Source: an uncultured Prevotellaceae bacterium
GTDB taxonomy: Bacteria > Bacteroidota > Bacteroidia > Bacteroidales > Bacteroidaceae
Direction of reading: 5' to 3'
Assembly: GCA_902774795.1 (NCBI GenBank)
Contig: CACYKA010000027.1
Location: 1-37,657, forward strand
Length of the DNA: 37,657 nt
The translations under genes and the position numbers were made by a program. Below the pieces are notes generated by a model, which was not told the DNA's origin, did no database searches, and was given only the letters and a program-made list of their open reading frames with translations. This document shows positions 1-9,248 of this stretch, piece after piece. Numbering within the stretch: position 1 is the stretch's first letter; every line of letters starts with the position of its first letter.

Positions 1-3000
1 GTAGGCAAGAGTACGGTATTGAGAGCATTGCTATTCTTCTACAATGCAGATAAGATGCGCCTAGGCATCCAACAGGGGCAGAAGTCGTTCGAGGAGTTCT
101 ATTTCCGTTATAGTAACTCTTTTATAGTCTATGAGGTAAAGACCGAAAACAGCGCCTACTCTATCCTTACTTATCGCAGTCAAGGAAAGGCTGTGTTCCG
201 TTTCATTGATGCGCCTTATCAGAAATCATGGTTTGTTGATGACAGCGGACGAGTGGAAAGTGACTGGATACGTATTCGTGAACGAATAGGAAGCAATGAC
301 ATCAGTGCCAAGATAGAGACATACGAGCAGTATCGCAACATCATTTTCGGCAATACGCACGACCGCAGTCATCGCTATGACAAATATGCGATTGTCGAGA
401 GTTCGAAATACCAAAATATACCACGTAGTATCCAAAATGTATTTCTGAACAGTAAGTTGGATGCCGACTTTGTGAAGAACACTATCATACAGTCGATGAC
501 AGAGGTGGAGGACAGTATCCGCCTGTCGGACTATCGTCATTTGGGTGAGATACCTGTACGCAACAAAGCGGCAAAGGTCGTTGACAGCTACCGTTTGCTG
601 ATTGCCCTCGACTTTGAGATGAAGCAGACCTGGCATCAGTTGAATCATGTGGTTACCCTTACTCGTGAGCAATTGCCTTTGGCAGAAGAAGAGATTCAGG
701 AAATACAAGGGAAACTAAGAAGACTCAAAGAAAAAATTGATGTTACACAGCAGGAGTATGAGAAGGAGCATGACCGCTTGACTAAAGAAATCAGCAAGCG
801 CGAGCAGCGATTGGACGATATTCGTAAAAAACGCAAGCACTACGAGGAAATCGGTATTAAGGACATCATTGAATTGGATGCACAGGAACAGAAGTTTATT
901 AGCGAGAAGGCGCAGAAAGAAAAAATGCTTCGCGCATTAGAAGAGCAATACAAGGATGTGACAGAGAAATACCGTGCGCTTTATGCTGCACTTGATGACG
1001 AGTGGAGTAAGTTTGGGCTAGCCCAAAAGGAGGAACTGCAACGTTGTCGTGACGGCATACAGACAGAGCGTGACAAGAGTGTGAAGGTGCGTGACCTGCG
1101 TAAGAAATTAGTGGAGGATGCATACGGAGAATGGCTGGCAGCATCGGATGAACGTCTTAATGTTTTACAGGGGAATCATAACTTGGCAGATAAGCGGTTG
1201 TCGGAGTTACAATACTGGCATCCAATGGCAAAAGAGACTGGTGATTACGAGATTGAGATTCAAAATCTTAAGTCTCAGGAACATCAACTAAAAAGCCAAT
1301 TGACCATCACATCAAATAGTTTGAAATCTCTTCGACAGGAATGGGAGATGAAGAGCAATGAGATAAAGCGCGACTATGACCACAAACAGGAAGAGTCTCA
1401 AAGTCAGCTAAAACAGTTACAAACAGAACTCTCCGAAACGGAAGGGATACTTGCTCGTTGGAAAGGTTCGTTCTATGAGTGGCTTAGCCAGAACAAACCC
1501 GGATGGGAAGACAACATTGGCAAGGTGGTGGACGAGCAGCAGGTGCTCTACGCACAAGGTCTGTCGCCCCAACTAACTGAAGACAGCCAACTCTTTGGGG
1601 TAAGCGTCAATCTGGAGGTAATACCGCTGCACCATCGCACTCCAGACGAATACTGCAGCCTGCAAAAACTGCAGCAAGAAGCGGTTGCAGCTAAAAAGAA
1701 AGAAATGTCAGACCTTCAAATCCAATTAGAAAATGAACAGGAAGGATTGCGCAAGAGTTATAAAGGAAAAATTGCAGAATTAGGACAACAAGAAACTATT
1801 CTGAAAGTCCAGTTGGAGCAGATACCAACAAAGATCAAGGATGCAGAAACACGTTTACGCCAGGCAGAACAGAAAGAAAAGGAAATGGTGGCTACAGAAC
1901 GTGAAAAGCGGACAAAAGTCTATAACGAAACTTTGTTGGCGTTGGATGAAGAGAAAAACACCCGTACACTACAGCGCATCAAGCGAGAGAAGGAAATAAA
2001 GGCTGCTGACAGTGACTATAACGCAGCAATACGTGAGCTTCAGAAGCAATTCGACACTTTCCGACAGAAACAAGCAGATGAAAGAGAAGCCAAGAAAAAA
2101 GACATTGATGAACGCATGCAGATGTTGAAGCGACAGGAACGTGATGAGCTGAAAGGCAAGGGTGCTGATACAAATGCACTTGACCTTTGCCGGAAAGATT
2201 GCGAGTGGGTACAGGCTGTGCTCGACAAGATTGACCAGCGACGACACTTTGTCATCGAATACCGAAAGGACGAAGAAGAACTTTTCTCGCATGAGTCTGA
2301 ATTCCGCGAAGAGAAGCGACAATTGGAAACGAAGGACAAGACCGCCCGTCAGCAGTATGAAGACAAACGCAAACATTATGAAGCAGAGCGAACAGAGAAA
2401 TCGGAGCTACTCACTTCTAAGCAGTCTACGGTCAAGGCAATGAAAGATGGCTTATCCCAGTATGAACAACTATGTCAAGTGGAAAATATACTGCCGGAGG
2501 CTTTCCTGTACGATGATGTGACTTTGTCCTCAACATCAGCATTGACAGAATTGGTTGTACAAATGCGAGGTGCCGTTAACAAGAAACGTCAAAAGATGGA
2601 AGAACTGAAACGTGATACCAATTCGTTTAATTCTCACTTTGGTACCAACAATACTTTCCATTTTATCACTCCGCAATATGACGAGGAGTATCTGACCTTT
2701 GCCCTTAATATACAGGATTTTGTAGAGAATGATAAAATTGAGATGTATCGTGCCCGTGTTAGTGACCACTATAACACCATTCTGCGTAGTGTGTCTCGCG
2801 AAGTTGGCTTGCTGATGAATCATTCCGCAGAGATTCGCAATATTATCAGCGCGGTGAATCGTGACTTCCAGGAACGCAACTTTGCAGGTGTCATCCGCAG
2901 TATTGAACTTAGGGCAGAAGAATCATCAGACCGGATGATGCTTCTACTGCGTCAAATCCGAGACTTTACGGAGGAAAATGCGCTGACCATTGGTGAGTTG

Positions 3001-3492
3001 AACCTCTTCTCTGGCGGAGACCGCGACAGGGTGAATGAGAAAGTGGTAGAGTATCTGAAAAGATTTATGAAGCAGTTGCAGAAAGAACCTGCCCGTACAG
3101 AACTTACGCTTAGCGATACTTTCCGACTGCAGTTCCGCATTCAGGAGAATGACAACAATACAGGGTGGGTAGAACGCATTAATAATGTAGGATCTGATGG
3201 TACTGACATTCTTGTGAAGGCTATGGTGAATATCATGCTCATCAATGTATTCAAAACAAGAGCTTCTAGGAAGAATGGTGAATTCATCATCCACTGTATG
3301 ATGGATGAGATTGGCAAATTGCATCCAAGTAATGTAAGCGGCATCCTGCAATTTGCCAATGTACGTAACATCTATCTGATTAATAGTTCTCCAATGGGCT
3401 ATAATGCAGACCTATACAAATACAACTATCTGCTGACAAAGGACGGCAAGTCGCAGACGCATATCAAGCGTTTGATGACAATCAATTCATGA
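1..3492 (+). CDS. SMC-like ATPase, JetC/MksB-like (5' end missing)
   Basis: Large ABC-type ATPase of the SMC/MukB/Rad50 kind, probably the condensin motor of a Wadjet (JetABCD) or MksBEFG-type system that acts on foreign circular DNA. The window opens inside the gene: the first codons read VGKST, the end of a Walker A motif, so roughly the first 30-50 residues lie upstream. About 1163 residues are present. Long charged coiled coils occupy about residues 215-500 and 540-860, separated by a hinge-like segment near 485-545. The C-terminal head has a signature-like GSDGTD and a Walker B/D-loop reading CMMDEIGKL (nt 3295-3321). The downstream Toprim gene overlaps it by 4 nt (ATGA), which points to the JetC-JetD pair. 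JetA and JetB would be upstream, outside the window. Another possible label is a DUF3584-type P-loop protein. The ATPase/SMC nature is secure; the Wadjet assignment rests on the neighbour. Confidence 0.8.
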   Translation, partial: VGKSTVLRALLFFYNADKMRLGIQQGQKSFEEFYFRYSNSFIVYEVKTENSAYSILTYRSQGKAVFRFIDAPYQKSWFVDDSGRVESDWIRIRERIGSNDISAKIETYEQYRNIIFGNTHDRSHRYDKYAIVESSKYQNIPRSIQNVFLNSKLDADFVKNTIIQSMTEVEDSIRLSDYRHLGEIPVRNKAAKVVDSYRLLIALDFEMKQTWHQLNHVVTLTREQLPLAEEEIQEIQGKLRRLKEKIDVTQQEYEKEHDRLTKEISKREQRLDDIRKKRKHYEEIGIKDIIELDAQEQKFISEKAQKEKMLRALEEQYKDVTEKYRALYAALDDEWSKFGLAQKEELQRCRDGIQTERDKSVKVRDLRKKLVEDAYGEWLAASDERLNVLQGNHNLADKRLSELQYWHPMAKETGDYEIEIQNLKSQEHQLKSQLTITSNSLKSLRQEWEMKSNEIKRDYDHKQEESQSQLKQLQTELSETEGILARWKGSFYEWLSQNKPGWEDNIGKVVDEQQVLYAQGLSPQLTEDSQLFGVSVNLEVIPLHHRTPDEYCSLQKLQQEAVAAKKKEMSDLQIQLENEQEGLRKSYKGKIAELGQQETILKVQLEQIPTKIKDAETRLRQAEQKEKEMVATEREKRTKVYNETLLALDEEKNTRTLQRIKREKEIKAADSDYNAAIRELQKQFDTFRQKQADEREAKKKDIDERMQMLKRQERDELKGKGADTNALDLCRKDCEWVQAVLDKIDQRRHFVIEYRKDEEELFSHESEFREEKRQLETKDKTARQQYEDKRKHYEAERTEKSELLTSKQSTVKAMKDGLSQYEQLCQVENILPEAFLYDDVTLSSTSALTELVVQMRGAVNKKRQKMEELKRDTNSFNSHFGTNNTFHFITPQYDEEYLTFALNIQDFVENDKIEMYRARVSDHYNTILRSVSREVGLLMNHSAEIRNIISAVNRDFQERNFAGVIRSIELRAEESSDRMMLLLRQIRDFTEENALTIGELNLFSGGDRDRVNEKVVEYLKRFMKQLQKEPARTELTLSDTFRLQFRIQENDNNTGWVERINNVGSDGTDILVKAMVNIMLINVFKTRASRKNGEFIIHCMMDEIGKLHPSNVSGILQFANVRNIYLINSSPMGYNADLYKYNYLLTKDGKSQTHIKRLMTINS

Positions 3493-4346
3493 TGAATATC
3501 TCAAAGACACTGATAAATACGTTGCAGCAGCTCATAAATGGCGAATCGGTCGCATCTAGTACACTTCGAAAAGACTTTGCAGAGACACTATTGTCAGAAG
3601 GATTGCTGACGGTGCAGACGCATGGTAGTCGAAGAGCATTCAGGGCAATTGATGCCATTGCATTGAAGAATTTCCTGCAAACACACAATGAAGAGCTTCG
3701 AACCATTGGTGACAATAATTTGGATGCATACACGACACGTTCTGAACAGGCTATAGAAACGGGTAATTCCAAACTTGTGATGGTTCGCTCATGTCCTGGA
3801 TTTCCTGTTAATAGTTATGAACCTATCACATGTTTACTTTCTGGTAAAGACTATGTAATCAATCCACCAGAAGGATGTTTAGTATTCATCGACAGTTGGC
3901 AGCAATTTATTATTCCAGAGGATGTCGTTGTGGTGGGCATCGAGAATATGGAGAACTTCCGTATGATTCGTCGTCAAAGAAAAATGTTTGAATCTGTGTT
4001 GGGTGATATGCCGCTACTGTTTGTCTCCCGTTATCCGCAGTCGAAAGATCTACGCAAATGGCTACAAGGAATAACCAATCACTATGTACATTTCGGAGAT
4101 TTCGATTTGGCAGGTATTAATATATTCTTGACTGAATTCCAACAGTTCCTGGGTGCCCGCTCTTCCCTCCTTATTCCATCGGATATTGAAAGACGTTTGC
4201 AAATTGGTTCACAGGAAAGATATAATAGCCAGTTATCACGATTTAGGGATTTGAAATGTGACGATAATAAGATTCAGGCTGTTATCGACTTAATCAATAA
4301 GTATCACCGGTGTTATGATCAAGAAGGCTATATTGATAAGTATTAA
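3489..4346 (+). CDS. JetD-like Toprim protein (Wadjet/MksG nuclease subunit)
   Basis: A 285-residue protein, probably the DNA-cleaving subunit that partners the SMC-like ATPase. JetD/MksG proteins have a topoisomerase VI/Spo11-like Toprim fold. Visible Toprim signs are a first acidic motif GIENMENF (E152) and a DxD motif, FGDFDLAG (D204 and D206), in the usual order. The first ~75 residues look like a winged helix (residues LRKDFAETLLSEGLLTV). It is shorter than typical JetD (near 380 residues), so it may be a compact variant. Its ATG overlaps the TGA of the previous gene; a second ATG follows immediately, so the start is uncertain by one codon. The Toprim call is good. The exact Wadjet subtype cannot be told without JetA/JetB. 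Confidence 0.72.
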   Translation: MMNISKTLINTLQQLINGESVASSTLRKDFAETLLSEGLLTVQTHGSRRAFRAIDAIALKNFLQTHNEELRTIGDNNLDAYTTRSEQAIETGNSKLVMVRSCPGFPVNSYEPITCLLSGKDYVINPPEGCLVFIDSWQQFIIPEDVVVVGIENMENFRMIRRQRKMFESVLGDMPLLFVSRYPQSKDLRKWLQGITNHYVHFGDFDLAGINIFLTEFQQFLGARSSLLIPSDIERRLQIGSQERYNSQLSRFRDLKCDDNKIQAVIDLINKYHRCYDQEGYIDKY

Positions 4347-4379
4347 TTGTAACAGAACACGAAAACGTTATAAGAATAT

Positions 4380-5546
4380 ATGGCAAAGAATATAAAGCAA
4401 CAATACCTGGACTTTGACGAGTATATTCGCCAAGGAGAACCGGAGAAGCGAGAACGCGCTGAAGCATGGCGCGTGGCTATTGGATTGCAGGCTGTTGATG
4501 GGCTGAAAACCTCAGAATATCTGCAAGAGACAGCACGTCGTAATATTGAAGGTGAAATCACCATCGACGAAGCACGCGAACTGGTGAAGGAATACTATAT
4601 CAAAAAGACGGCTCACGATAACGACGACGCAGACAAGGAAGAGGCTGACCGTGTGTCGGGTAATATCTCTAAACTTTTGCAGACGGATGCGTTTACGTAT
4701 AGCGTAGCTGGATTGGCAGCCATTCATCGTGCCATCTTCGAAGGCGTGTTTAAGCATGCAGGCCGTTTCCGCGATTATGACATCTCAAAAAAAGAGTGGG
4801 TACTGCGAAACGATACTGTGCTCTATGGACGCTGGCAGGACCTTCGAATGACTGTAGAATATGACCTGGAACAAGAGCGACAGTTCGATTATACTGCTTT
4901 AAACAAAGAGCAGATGATAGAGCACCTGGCAAGGTTTGTGGCAGGATTGTGGCAGATTCATCCCTTTGGTGAGGGTAACACTCGAACAACCGCTATCTTT
5001 ACCATCAAGTACCTTCGTTCACTGGGATTCAGCGTGAATAATGATATGTTTGAGCACTATTCTAGATATTTCCGCAATGCGCTGGTACGTGCTAACTATC
5101 GCAATGTGCAAAAAGGCATCAATGCAGAACCGATATTCCTGGTACGATTCTTCCGTAACTTGTTGTTGGGTGAGACGAATGAGCTAAAGAACAGATACAT
5201 GATTATCAATCCACCCGAAGAATGGAAGGACGCTACAGGTACCCGAACAAGTACAGAACAAGTACCCGAACAAGTACCCGAACAAGCTCAAGATTTATTG
5301 CATACAAATAATACGTTAATCATTGAGCTCATAAAGGTTATTGGCAATGAAGAGTTGTCAGTTTCTCAGTTAATGGAGAGAACAGGATTAAAACACAGAC
5401 CCAACTTTATTGAATACCATCTTAATCCTGCCATAGCTGATGGCTATATACAGCTGTTGTATCCAAAATCTCCTCGTCATCCACGCCAGAAATATTTGTT
5501 GACGGTGAAGGGACAGATGCTATATCAAGAACTTACAAAACAATAA
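4380..5546 (+). CDS. Fic family protein (AMPylase) with VbhA-like N-terminus
   Basis: A 388-residue Fic protein, expected to transfer AMP (or another NMP) to a target hydroxyl. The complete catalytic motif HPFGEGNTR is at residues 194-202, with the catalytic His at 194. Upstream, FKHAGRFRDYDI (about 122-133) matches the usual Fic-core entry. Residues about 45-72, including RRNIEGEIT, resemble the VbhA antitoxin helix. Its inhibitory S/TxxxEG motif appears here as RxxxEG, so the glutamate is kept but the S/T is not. After the Fic core come a Gln/Pro/Val-rich linker with EQVP repeats (from a 12-nt DNA repeat at about 5241-5290) and a C-terminal winged-helix-like domain (about 315-388) that may bind DNA. 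It starts 33 nt after the JetD-like gene and may be co-transcribed in the same defence region. The target is unknown. Confidence 0.88.
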   Translation: MAKNIKQQYLDFDEYIRQGEPEKRERAEAWRVAIGLQAVDGLKTSEYLQETARRNIEGEITIDEARELVKEYYIKKTAHDNDDADKEEADRVSGNISKLLQTDAFTYSVAGLAAIHRAIFEGVFKHAGRFRDYDISKKEWVLRNDTVLYGRWQDLRMTVEYDLEQERQFDYTALNKEQMIEHLARFVAGLWQIHPFGEGNTRTTAIFTIKYLRSLGFSVNNDMFEHYSRYFRNALVRANYRNVQKGINAEPIFLVRFFRNLLLGETNELKNRYMIINPPEEWKDATGTRTSTEQVPEQVPEQAQDLLHTNNTLIIELIKVIGNEELSVSQLMERTGLKHRPNFIEYHLNPAIADGYIQLLYPKSPRHPRQKYLLTVKGQMLYQELTKQ

Positions 5547-5554
5547 GCTGAGAT

Positions 5555-5608
5555 GGGAGATCGGGGTGCCACAGGGACAGGTACGTTGACACATTTGCAG
5601 AAGCTTTT
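5555..5608 (+). other. Possible REP-like intergenic fragment
   Basis: The 131-nt gap between the Fic gene and the GH36 gene contains GTGCCACAGGGACAGG followed by TACGTTGACAC. The ends GTGCCA and TGACAC are nearly inverted (5 of 6). Similar GGGACAGG-centred words recur in many bacterial genomes, so this may be a remnant of a dispersed element. There is only one copy here, so the evidence is weak. Confidence 0.25.
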
Positions 5609-5616
5609 TCCTGACT

Positions 5617-5648
5617 TTTGGTTGTTTCAAAATAAATGATTATCTTTG
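5617..5648 (+). promoter_or_regulatory. Bacteroidota sigma-ABfr-type promoter of the GH36 gene
   Basis: The -33 box TTTG is at 5617-5620 and the -7 box TATCTTTG at 5641-5648, with a 20-nt spacer. This matches the Bacteroides consensus TTTG-N19-21-TAnnTTTG. The -7 box ends 29 nt before the ATG at 5678, giving a short leader. Confidence 0.75.
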
Positions 5649-5677
5649 CAGCGAAAATAATCAAAACCTATTGAGAT

Positions 5678-7837
5678 ATGAAACATTTTGTGATTACTAT
5701 CTGTGCCTTGACGCTGAGTCTCGGTATCAGTGCCAAGGACTTGTTTGTGAATACTCCCAAGACGACGTTAATGATTGCTGCGAATGAGGGACAGATACCG
5801 CGCATCCAATATTATGGTTCGCGTATCAAGCGTGAGCAGGCACATGAGGTGTACGATGCGAGAGGCCTGAACTGCGATGCTTACCCGGCTTTTGGCCGCA
5901 ACAGTTTCGATGAGACGGCATTGAGCGTGACTCATGCTGATGGAAATATGTCCACCGAACTGGTGGTGACTGGCTGTCAGGAGAAGGGCGATGAAACCAT
6001 CATTTCGCTGAAGGATAAGAAGTATGACTTTTTTGTGGACATTCACTACAAGGCAAATGACAAGAGCGATGTTATTGTGACTTGGACGGTGATTCGCAAC
6101 GGCGAGAAGAAACCTGTCAAGTTGGAGCAGTATGCCAGCGGTGTGATGGCACTGCGTCAGGAAGGTGCTTGGCTCACTCACTTTCATGGCGCGTGGGGAC
6201 AAGAAGCAGGAATGACCGAAGAGCCGCTGACGGCAGGTTTGAAGACCATCGTGAATCACGACGGCGTGCGTACAGCAATGGATGACCGTGCAGAGGTGAT
6301 GATCTCGCTTGACGGTAAGCCTCAGGAGAATAGCGGACGTGTGATTGGTGCAGCCCTTTGTTGGACAGGAAACTATAAGTTGCGTATTGAGACGCGTGGA
6401 AAGAATCGCCACACATTGTTGGCAGGTATTGATGACTTGCATACTGCCTATACTCTGAAGTCGGGTGAATCATTCACCACTCCGGAACTGGCACTGGCAT
6501 ACAGCGAAGAGGGTAAGGGTGGCGTGAGCCGTGCTTTCCACCGTTGGGGACGTAACGTGCAGCTACATAACGGACAGGCATTAAGGGAGATTCTGCTGAA
6601 CTCGTGGGAGGGCGTTTACATGAACGTGAACCAAGAGGTATGCGAGCAGATGATGGACGGCATCAAGGACCTGGGTGGCGAACTTTTCGTGGTGGACGAC
6701 GGTTGGTTTGGCCGCAAATATCGTCGTACGGACGACACGCAAGGCTTGGGCGATTGGGCGACTGATACACAGAAACTGCCCAATGGTGTGCCCGCCCTGC
6801 TGAAGGCTGCCGAGGACAGAGGATTGAAGTTCGGTATATGGATTGAGCCGGAGATGACCAACAGCAAGAGTGAACTCTTTGAGGCGCACCCTGATTGGGT
6901 GGTGGCACATCCTACCCGTGAACTGTCGAAAGGGCGTGGCGGCACACAGCTGGTGCTTGACCTCTCGAACCCCAAGGTGCAGGATTTCGTGGTCAGCATT
7001 GTGGACAATCTCGTGAAAGAAAATCCTACATTACATTATATAAAATGGGACTGTAATATGTCGATGCAGAACTTCGGCAGCAGCTATCTGACAGCCGACA
7101 AGCAGAGCCACCTCTTTGTGGATTACCATCTGGGACTTCGCAGTGCCCTTGAACGCATTAGAAAGGCACATCCCGACCTCGTCATTCAGTTGTGCTCCAG
7201 TGGGGGAGGTCGTGTGAACTGGGGCGCTTTGCCTTACTTTGACGAGTTCTGGGTGAGTGACGACACAGATGCCCAGCAACGCCTCTTCATCCAGTGGGGC
7301 ACCACCCATTTCTTCCCGACCTTGGCAATGGCCCAGCACGTCAGCGCTTCGCCCAACCATCAGACAGGTCGTGTCATTCCTCTGAAGTTCCGTTTCAATG
7401 TGGCGATGACAGGGCGTTTGGGTATGGAGATGAAGCCCAGTGACCTGAACGACCGTGAACGTGAATATGCCAAGAAGGCTGTAGCGTTCTACAAGGAGAT
7501 TCGTCCTATCATCCAGTTGGGTGACCTCTATCGCCTGCTCTCGCCTTATGAGAACAAGGGTTTTTGCAGCGAGATGTTCGTGAATGAAGACAAGTCTGAA
7601 GCTGTATTCTTCTGCTATAAGTTTGAAAACTACATCGGTCTGGAGACTCCCCGTTGGCACATGGCGGGACTCGACCCCAATGCCACCTATATTCTGAACG
7701 AGTTTGAAGGCCCAGAAAGAGGCGCGCGTTCTTTCGAGGGCAAGAGTTTCAGTGGCAAATTCTTGATGGAGACTGGCATCGATGCCAACCTCAGCGGTCA
7801 GTTCGCCAGCCGCGTTATCAGAATGAAGAGGAGGTAA
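5678..7837 (+). CDS. Secreted GH36 alpha-galactosidase
   Basis: A 719-residue glycoside hydrolase of family GH36, expected to remove terminal alpha-1,6-galactose from raffinose-type sugars or galactomannan. A short signal peptide (about residues 1-19, ending near SLGISA) suggests periplasmic or surface location. The order is N-terminal beta-sandwich (about 20-290), a (beta/alpha)8 barrel (about 300-620) and a C-terminal beta domain. Family motifs are clear: GIWIEPEM, IKWDCN with the nucleophile Asp458, and CSSGGGRVNWG leading to SDDTDA with the acid/base Asp528. Full length for the family. It stands alone behind its own promoter, with no SusC/SusD pair or other glycosidase beside it, so it is not part of a visible polysaccharide utilization locus. 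Confidence 0.93.
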   Translation: MKHFVITICALTLSLGISAKDLFVNTPKTTLMIAANEGQIPRIQYYGSRIKREQAHEVYDARGLNCDAYPAFGRNSFDETALSVTHADGNMSTELVVTGCQEKGDETIISLKDKKYDFFVDIHYKANDKSDVIVTWTVIRNGEKKPVKLEQYASGVMALRQEGAWLTHFHGAWGQEAGMTEEPLTAGLKTIVNHDGVRTAMDDRAEVMISLDGKPQENSGRVIGAALCWTGNYKLRIETRGKNRHTLLAGIDDLHTAYTLKSGESFTTPELALAYSEEGKGGVSRAFHRWGRNVQLHNGQALREILLNSWEGVYMNVNQEVCEQMMDGIKDLGGELFVVDDGWFGRKYRRTDDTQGLGDWATDTQKLPNGVPALLKAAEDRGLKFGIWIEPEMTNSKSELFEAHPDWVVAHPTRELSKGRGGTQLVLDLSNPKVQDFVVSIVDNLVKENPTLHYIKWDCNMSMQNFGSSYLTADKQSHLFVDYHLGLRSALERIRKAHPDLVIQLCSSGGGRVNWGALPYFDEFWVSDDTDAQQRLFIQWGTTHFFPTLAMAQHVSASPNHQTGRVIPLKFRFNVAMTGRLGMEMKPSDLNDREREYAKKAVAFYKEIRPIIQLGDLYRLLSPYENKGFCSEMFVNEDKSEAVFFCYKFENYIGLETPRWHMAGLDPNATYILNEFEGPERGARSFEGKSFSGKFLMETGIDANLSGQFASRVIRMKRR

Positions 7838-7840
7838 CGA

Positions 7841-7861
7841 TTAGCGGTTAGCGGTTATAGC
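7841..7861 (+). repeat. Heptamer array, TTAGCGG type (intergenic)
   Basis: Two exact TTAGCGG units (7841-7847, 7848-7854) and one degenerate unit TTATAGC start 3 nt after the GH36 stop codon. The same unit occurs inside two coding regions at 10337-10364 and 14805-14839. Confidence 0.8.
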
Positions 7862-7898
7862 AAAGCAGGAATTGATTTTTGGGTCAATTCCTGCTTTG
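7861..7898. terminator. Bidirectional hairpin between convergent genes
   Basis: A perfect 15-bp inverted repeat: CAAAGCAGGAATTGA (7861-7875) and its reverse complement (7884-7898), with an 8-nt loop. It lies between the convergent GH36 and permease genes, as expected of a shared terminator. A short T run follows on the + strand (near 7912-7918). Confidence 0.75.
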
Positions 7899-7917
7899 AT
7901 GTTGATAAGGGTTCTTT

Positions 7918-9225
7918 TTATAGGAAGGCGTAACGACAGATGAAGAGGACTGCCAGGAGGATGGTGGCCCAGTTCATGTTGTTGCGCTCATCTTTGTCCT
8001 TGAGGGTTCCGGAGAACAGGTGGATGAGGACATAGGAGATGACTCCCATGAGTATGCCGTCGGAGATGCTGTAGGTCAATGGCATGAGGACGATGCAGAC
8101 GAAGCATGGAATGCCGGTGACATAATCGGAGAAGTCAACCTTACGCACTTCGTACATCATCATGACACCTACGAGTATCAGCGCAGCTGCCGTAGCCTGT
8201 GACGGGATGGCAAGGAACAACGGGGCAAAGAGCAAGGATATGACAAAACAGATTGCCGTAGTAAGGCTGGTGAGACCAGAGCGTCCGCCTGCGTTCACAC
8301 CAGAGGCGCTCTCTACGTAAACAGTAACGGTAGAGGTTCCGAGCATGGCTCCTACAGTGGTGCCGACGGCATCGGCCATGAAGGCTTGATTAATACGTGT
8401 CACATTACCATCGTCATCAACCATACCGGCACGGTTGGAAACGCCGATGAGGGTTCCGATGGTGTCGAACATATCGATGAACAGGAAGGTCAGCACAACG
8501 ACTATCATATCGGCGGTAAGAATATTGTGCCACTCGAACTGCCAGAAGATAGGTTCTATTGACGGTGGAGTGGAAACGATGCCGCTATAGTTGGTGACGC
8601 CAAGGGGTATGCCGATGATGGTGGTTATGAGTATGCCGATGAGCAGGGCTCCTGTGACTTTCTTGACCATCAGGGCTGCCGTCAGCAGGATGCCAAACAT
8701 GGCAAGCAGCACACCTGGGCTGTGCAAGTCGCCGAGGGTAATGACGGTGGCCTCTGATGATTTGACGATGCCGGCACTCTGTAATCCCACGAAGGCTATA
8801 AACAGACCGATGCCAGGACTAATGGCACGTCGTAGTACAAGTGGAATGGCATTGACAATATACTGGCGCATACCTGTGATGGTCAGCAGAATGAAGATGA
8901 GGCCTTCTATCAGCACAGCAGTGAGCGCAAACTGCCACGTATAGCCCATGGTGAGGACTACGGTGAATGCGAAGAAGGCATTCAGACCCATGCCTGGAGC
9001 CAGGGAAAACGGCAACTTGGCATAGAGGGCCATCACAAGGGTGGCAACAACAGCTGAAATACATGTTGTGGTGAATACTGCGCCGGCATCCATGCCTGTG
9101 GCAGAGAGAATGCTGGGGTTAACGGCAAGGATGTAGGCCATAGTAAGAAAGGTGGTGATGCCACCGATGACTTCCTTGCGCAACGTCATTGTTGACGGGT
9201 CGAATCCGAAGAGTTTTTGTAACAT
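7918..9225 (-). CDS. NCS2/AzgA-type purine permease
   Basis: A 435-residue inner-membrane transporter of the AzgA branch of NCS2 (guanine/hypoxanthine/adenine:H+ symporters such as PbuG and GhxP). It begins LFGFDPSTMTLRKEVIGGITTFLTMAYIL, typical of the family, and includes PGMGLNAFFAF in TM3 and the signature ESASGVNAGGRSGL near residue 300. Hydrophobic segments account for about 12-14 membrane spans and the length is normal. It is the last gene of a - strand run and ends at a convergent hairpin. The space between it and the acetyltransferase is filled by repeat arrays, with no clear promoter of its own. The substrate (guanine/hypoxanthine or adenine) cannot be decided from sequence alone. 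Confidence 0.9.
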   Translation of the reverse strand: MLQKLFGFDPSTMTLRKEVIGGITTFLTMAYILAVNPSILSATGMDAGAVFTTTCISAVVATLVMALYAKLPFSLAPGMGLNAFFAFTVVLTMGYTWQFALTAVLIEGLIFILLTITGMRQYIVNAIPLVLRRAISPGIGLFIAFVGLQSAGIVKSSEATVITLGDLHSPGVLLAMFGILLTAALMVKKVTGALLIGILITTIIGIPLGVTNYSGIVSTPPSIEPIFWQFEWHNILTADMIVVVLTFLFIDMFDTIGTLIGVSNRAGMVDDDGNVTRINQAFMADAVGTTVGAMLGTSTVTVYVESASGVNAGGRSGLTSLTTAICFVISLLFAPLFLAIPSQATAAALILVGVMMMYEVRKVDFSDYVTGIPCFVCIVLMPLTYSISDGILMGVISYVLIHLFSGTLKDKDERNNMNWATILLAVLFICRYAFL

Positions 9226-9248
9226 AGTTTTTAGTTTATGGAATTTAG

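Noticed and set aside
1012-1027. Perfect 16-bp palindrome TTTGGGCTAGCCCAAA inside the SMC-like gene.
   Set aside because: It is a single copy within coding sequence and the residues fit the coiled coil; no reason to see a site.
5768-6442. Long open frame of 224 codons on the - strand under the GH36 gene.
   Set aside because: The + strand GH36 is unmistakable and full length; the opposite frame shows no motif and is a by-product of codon usage.
5678-7837. A polysaccharide utilization locus around the GH36 gene.
   Set aside because: No SusC/SusD-like pair, no hybrid regulator and no second glycosidase beside it.
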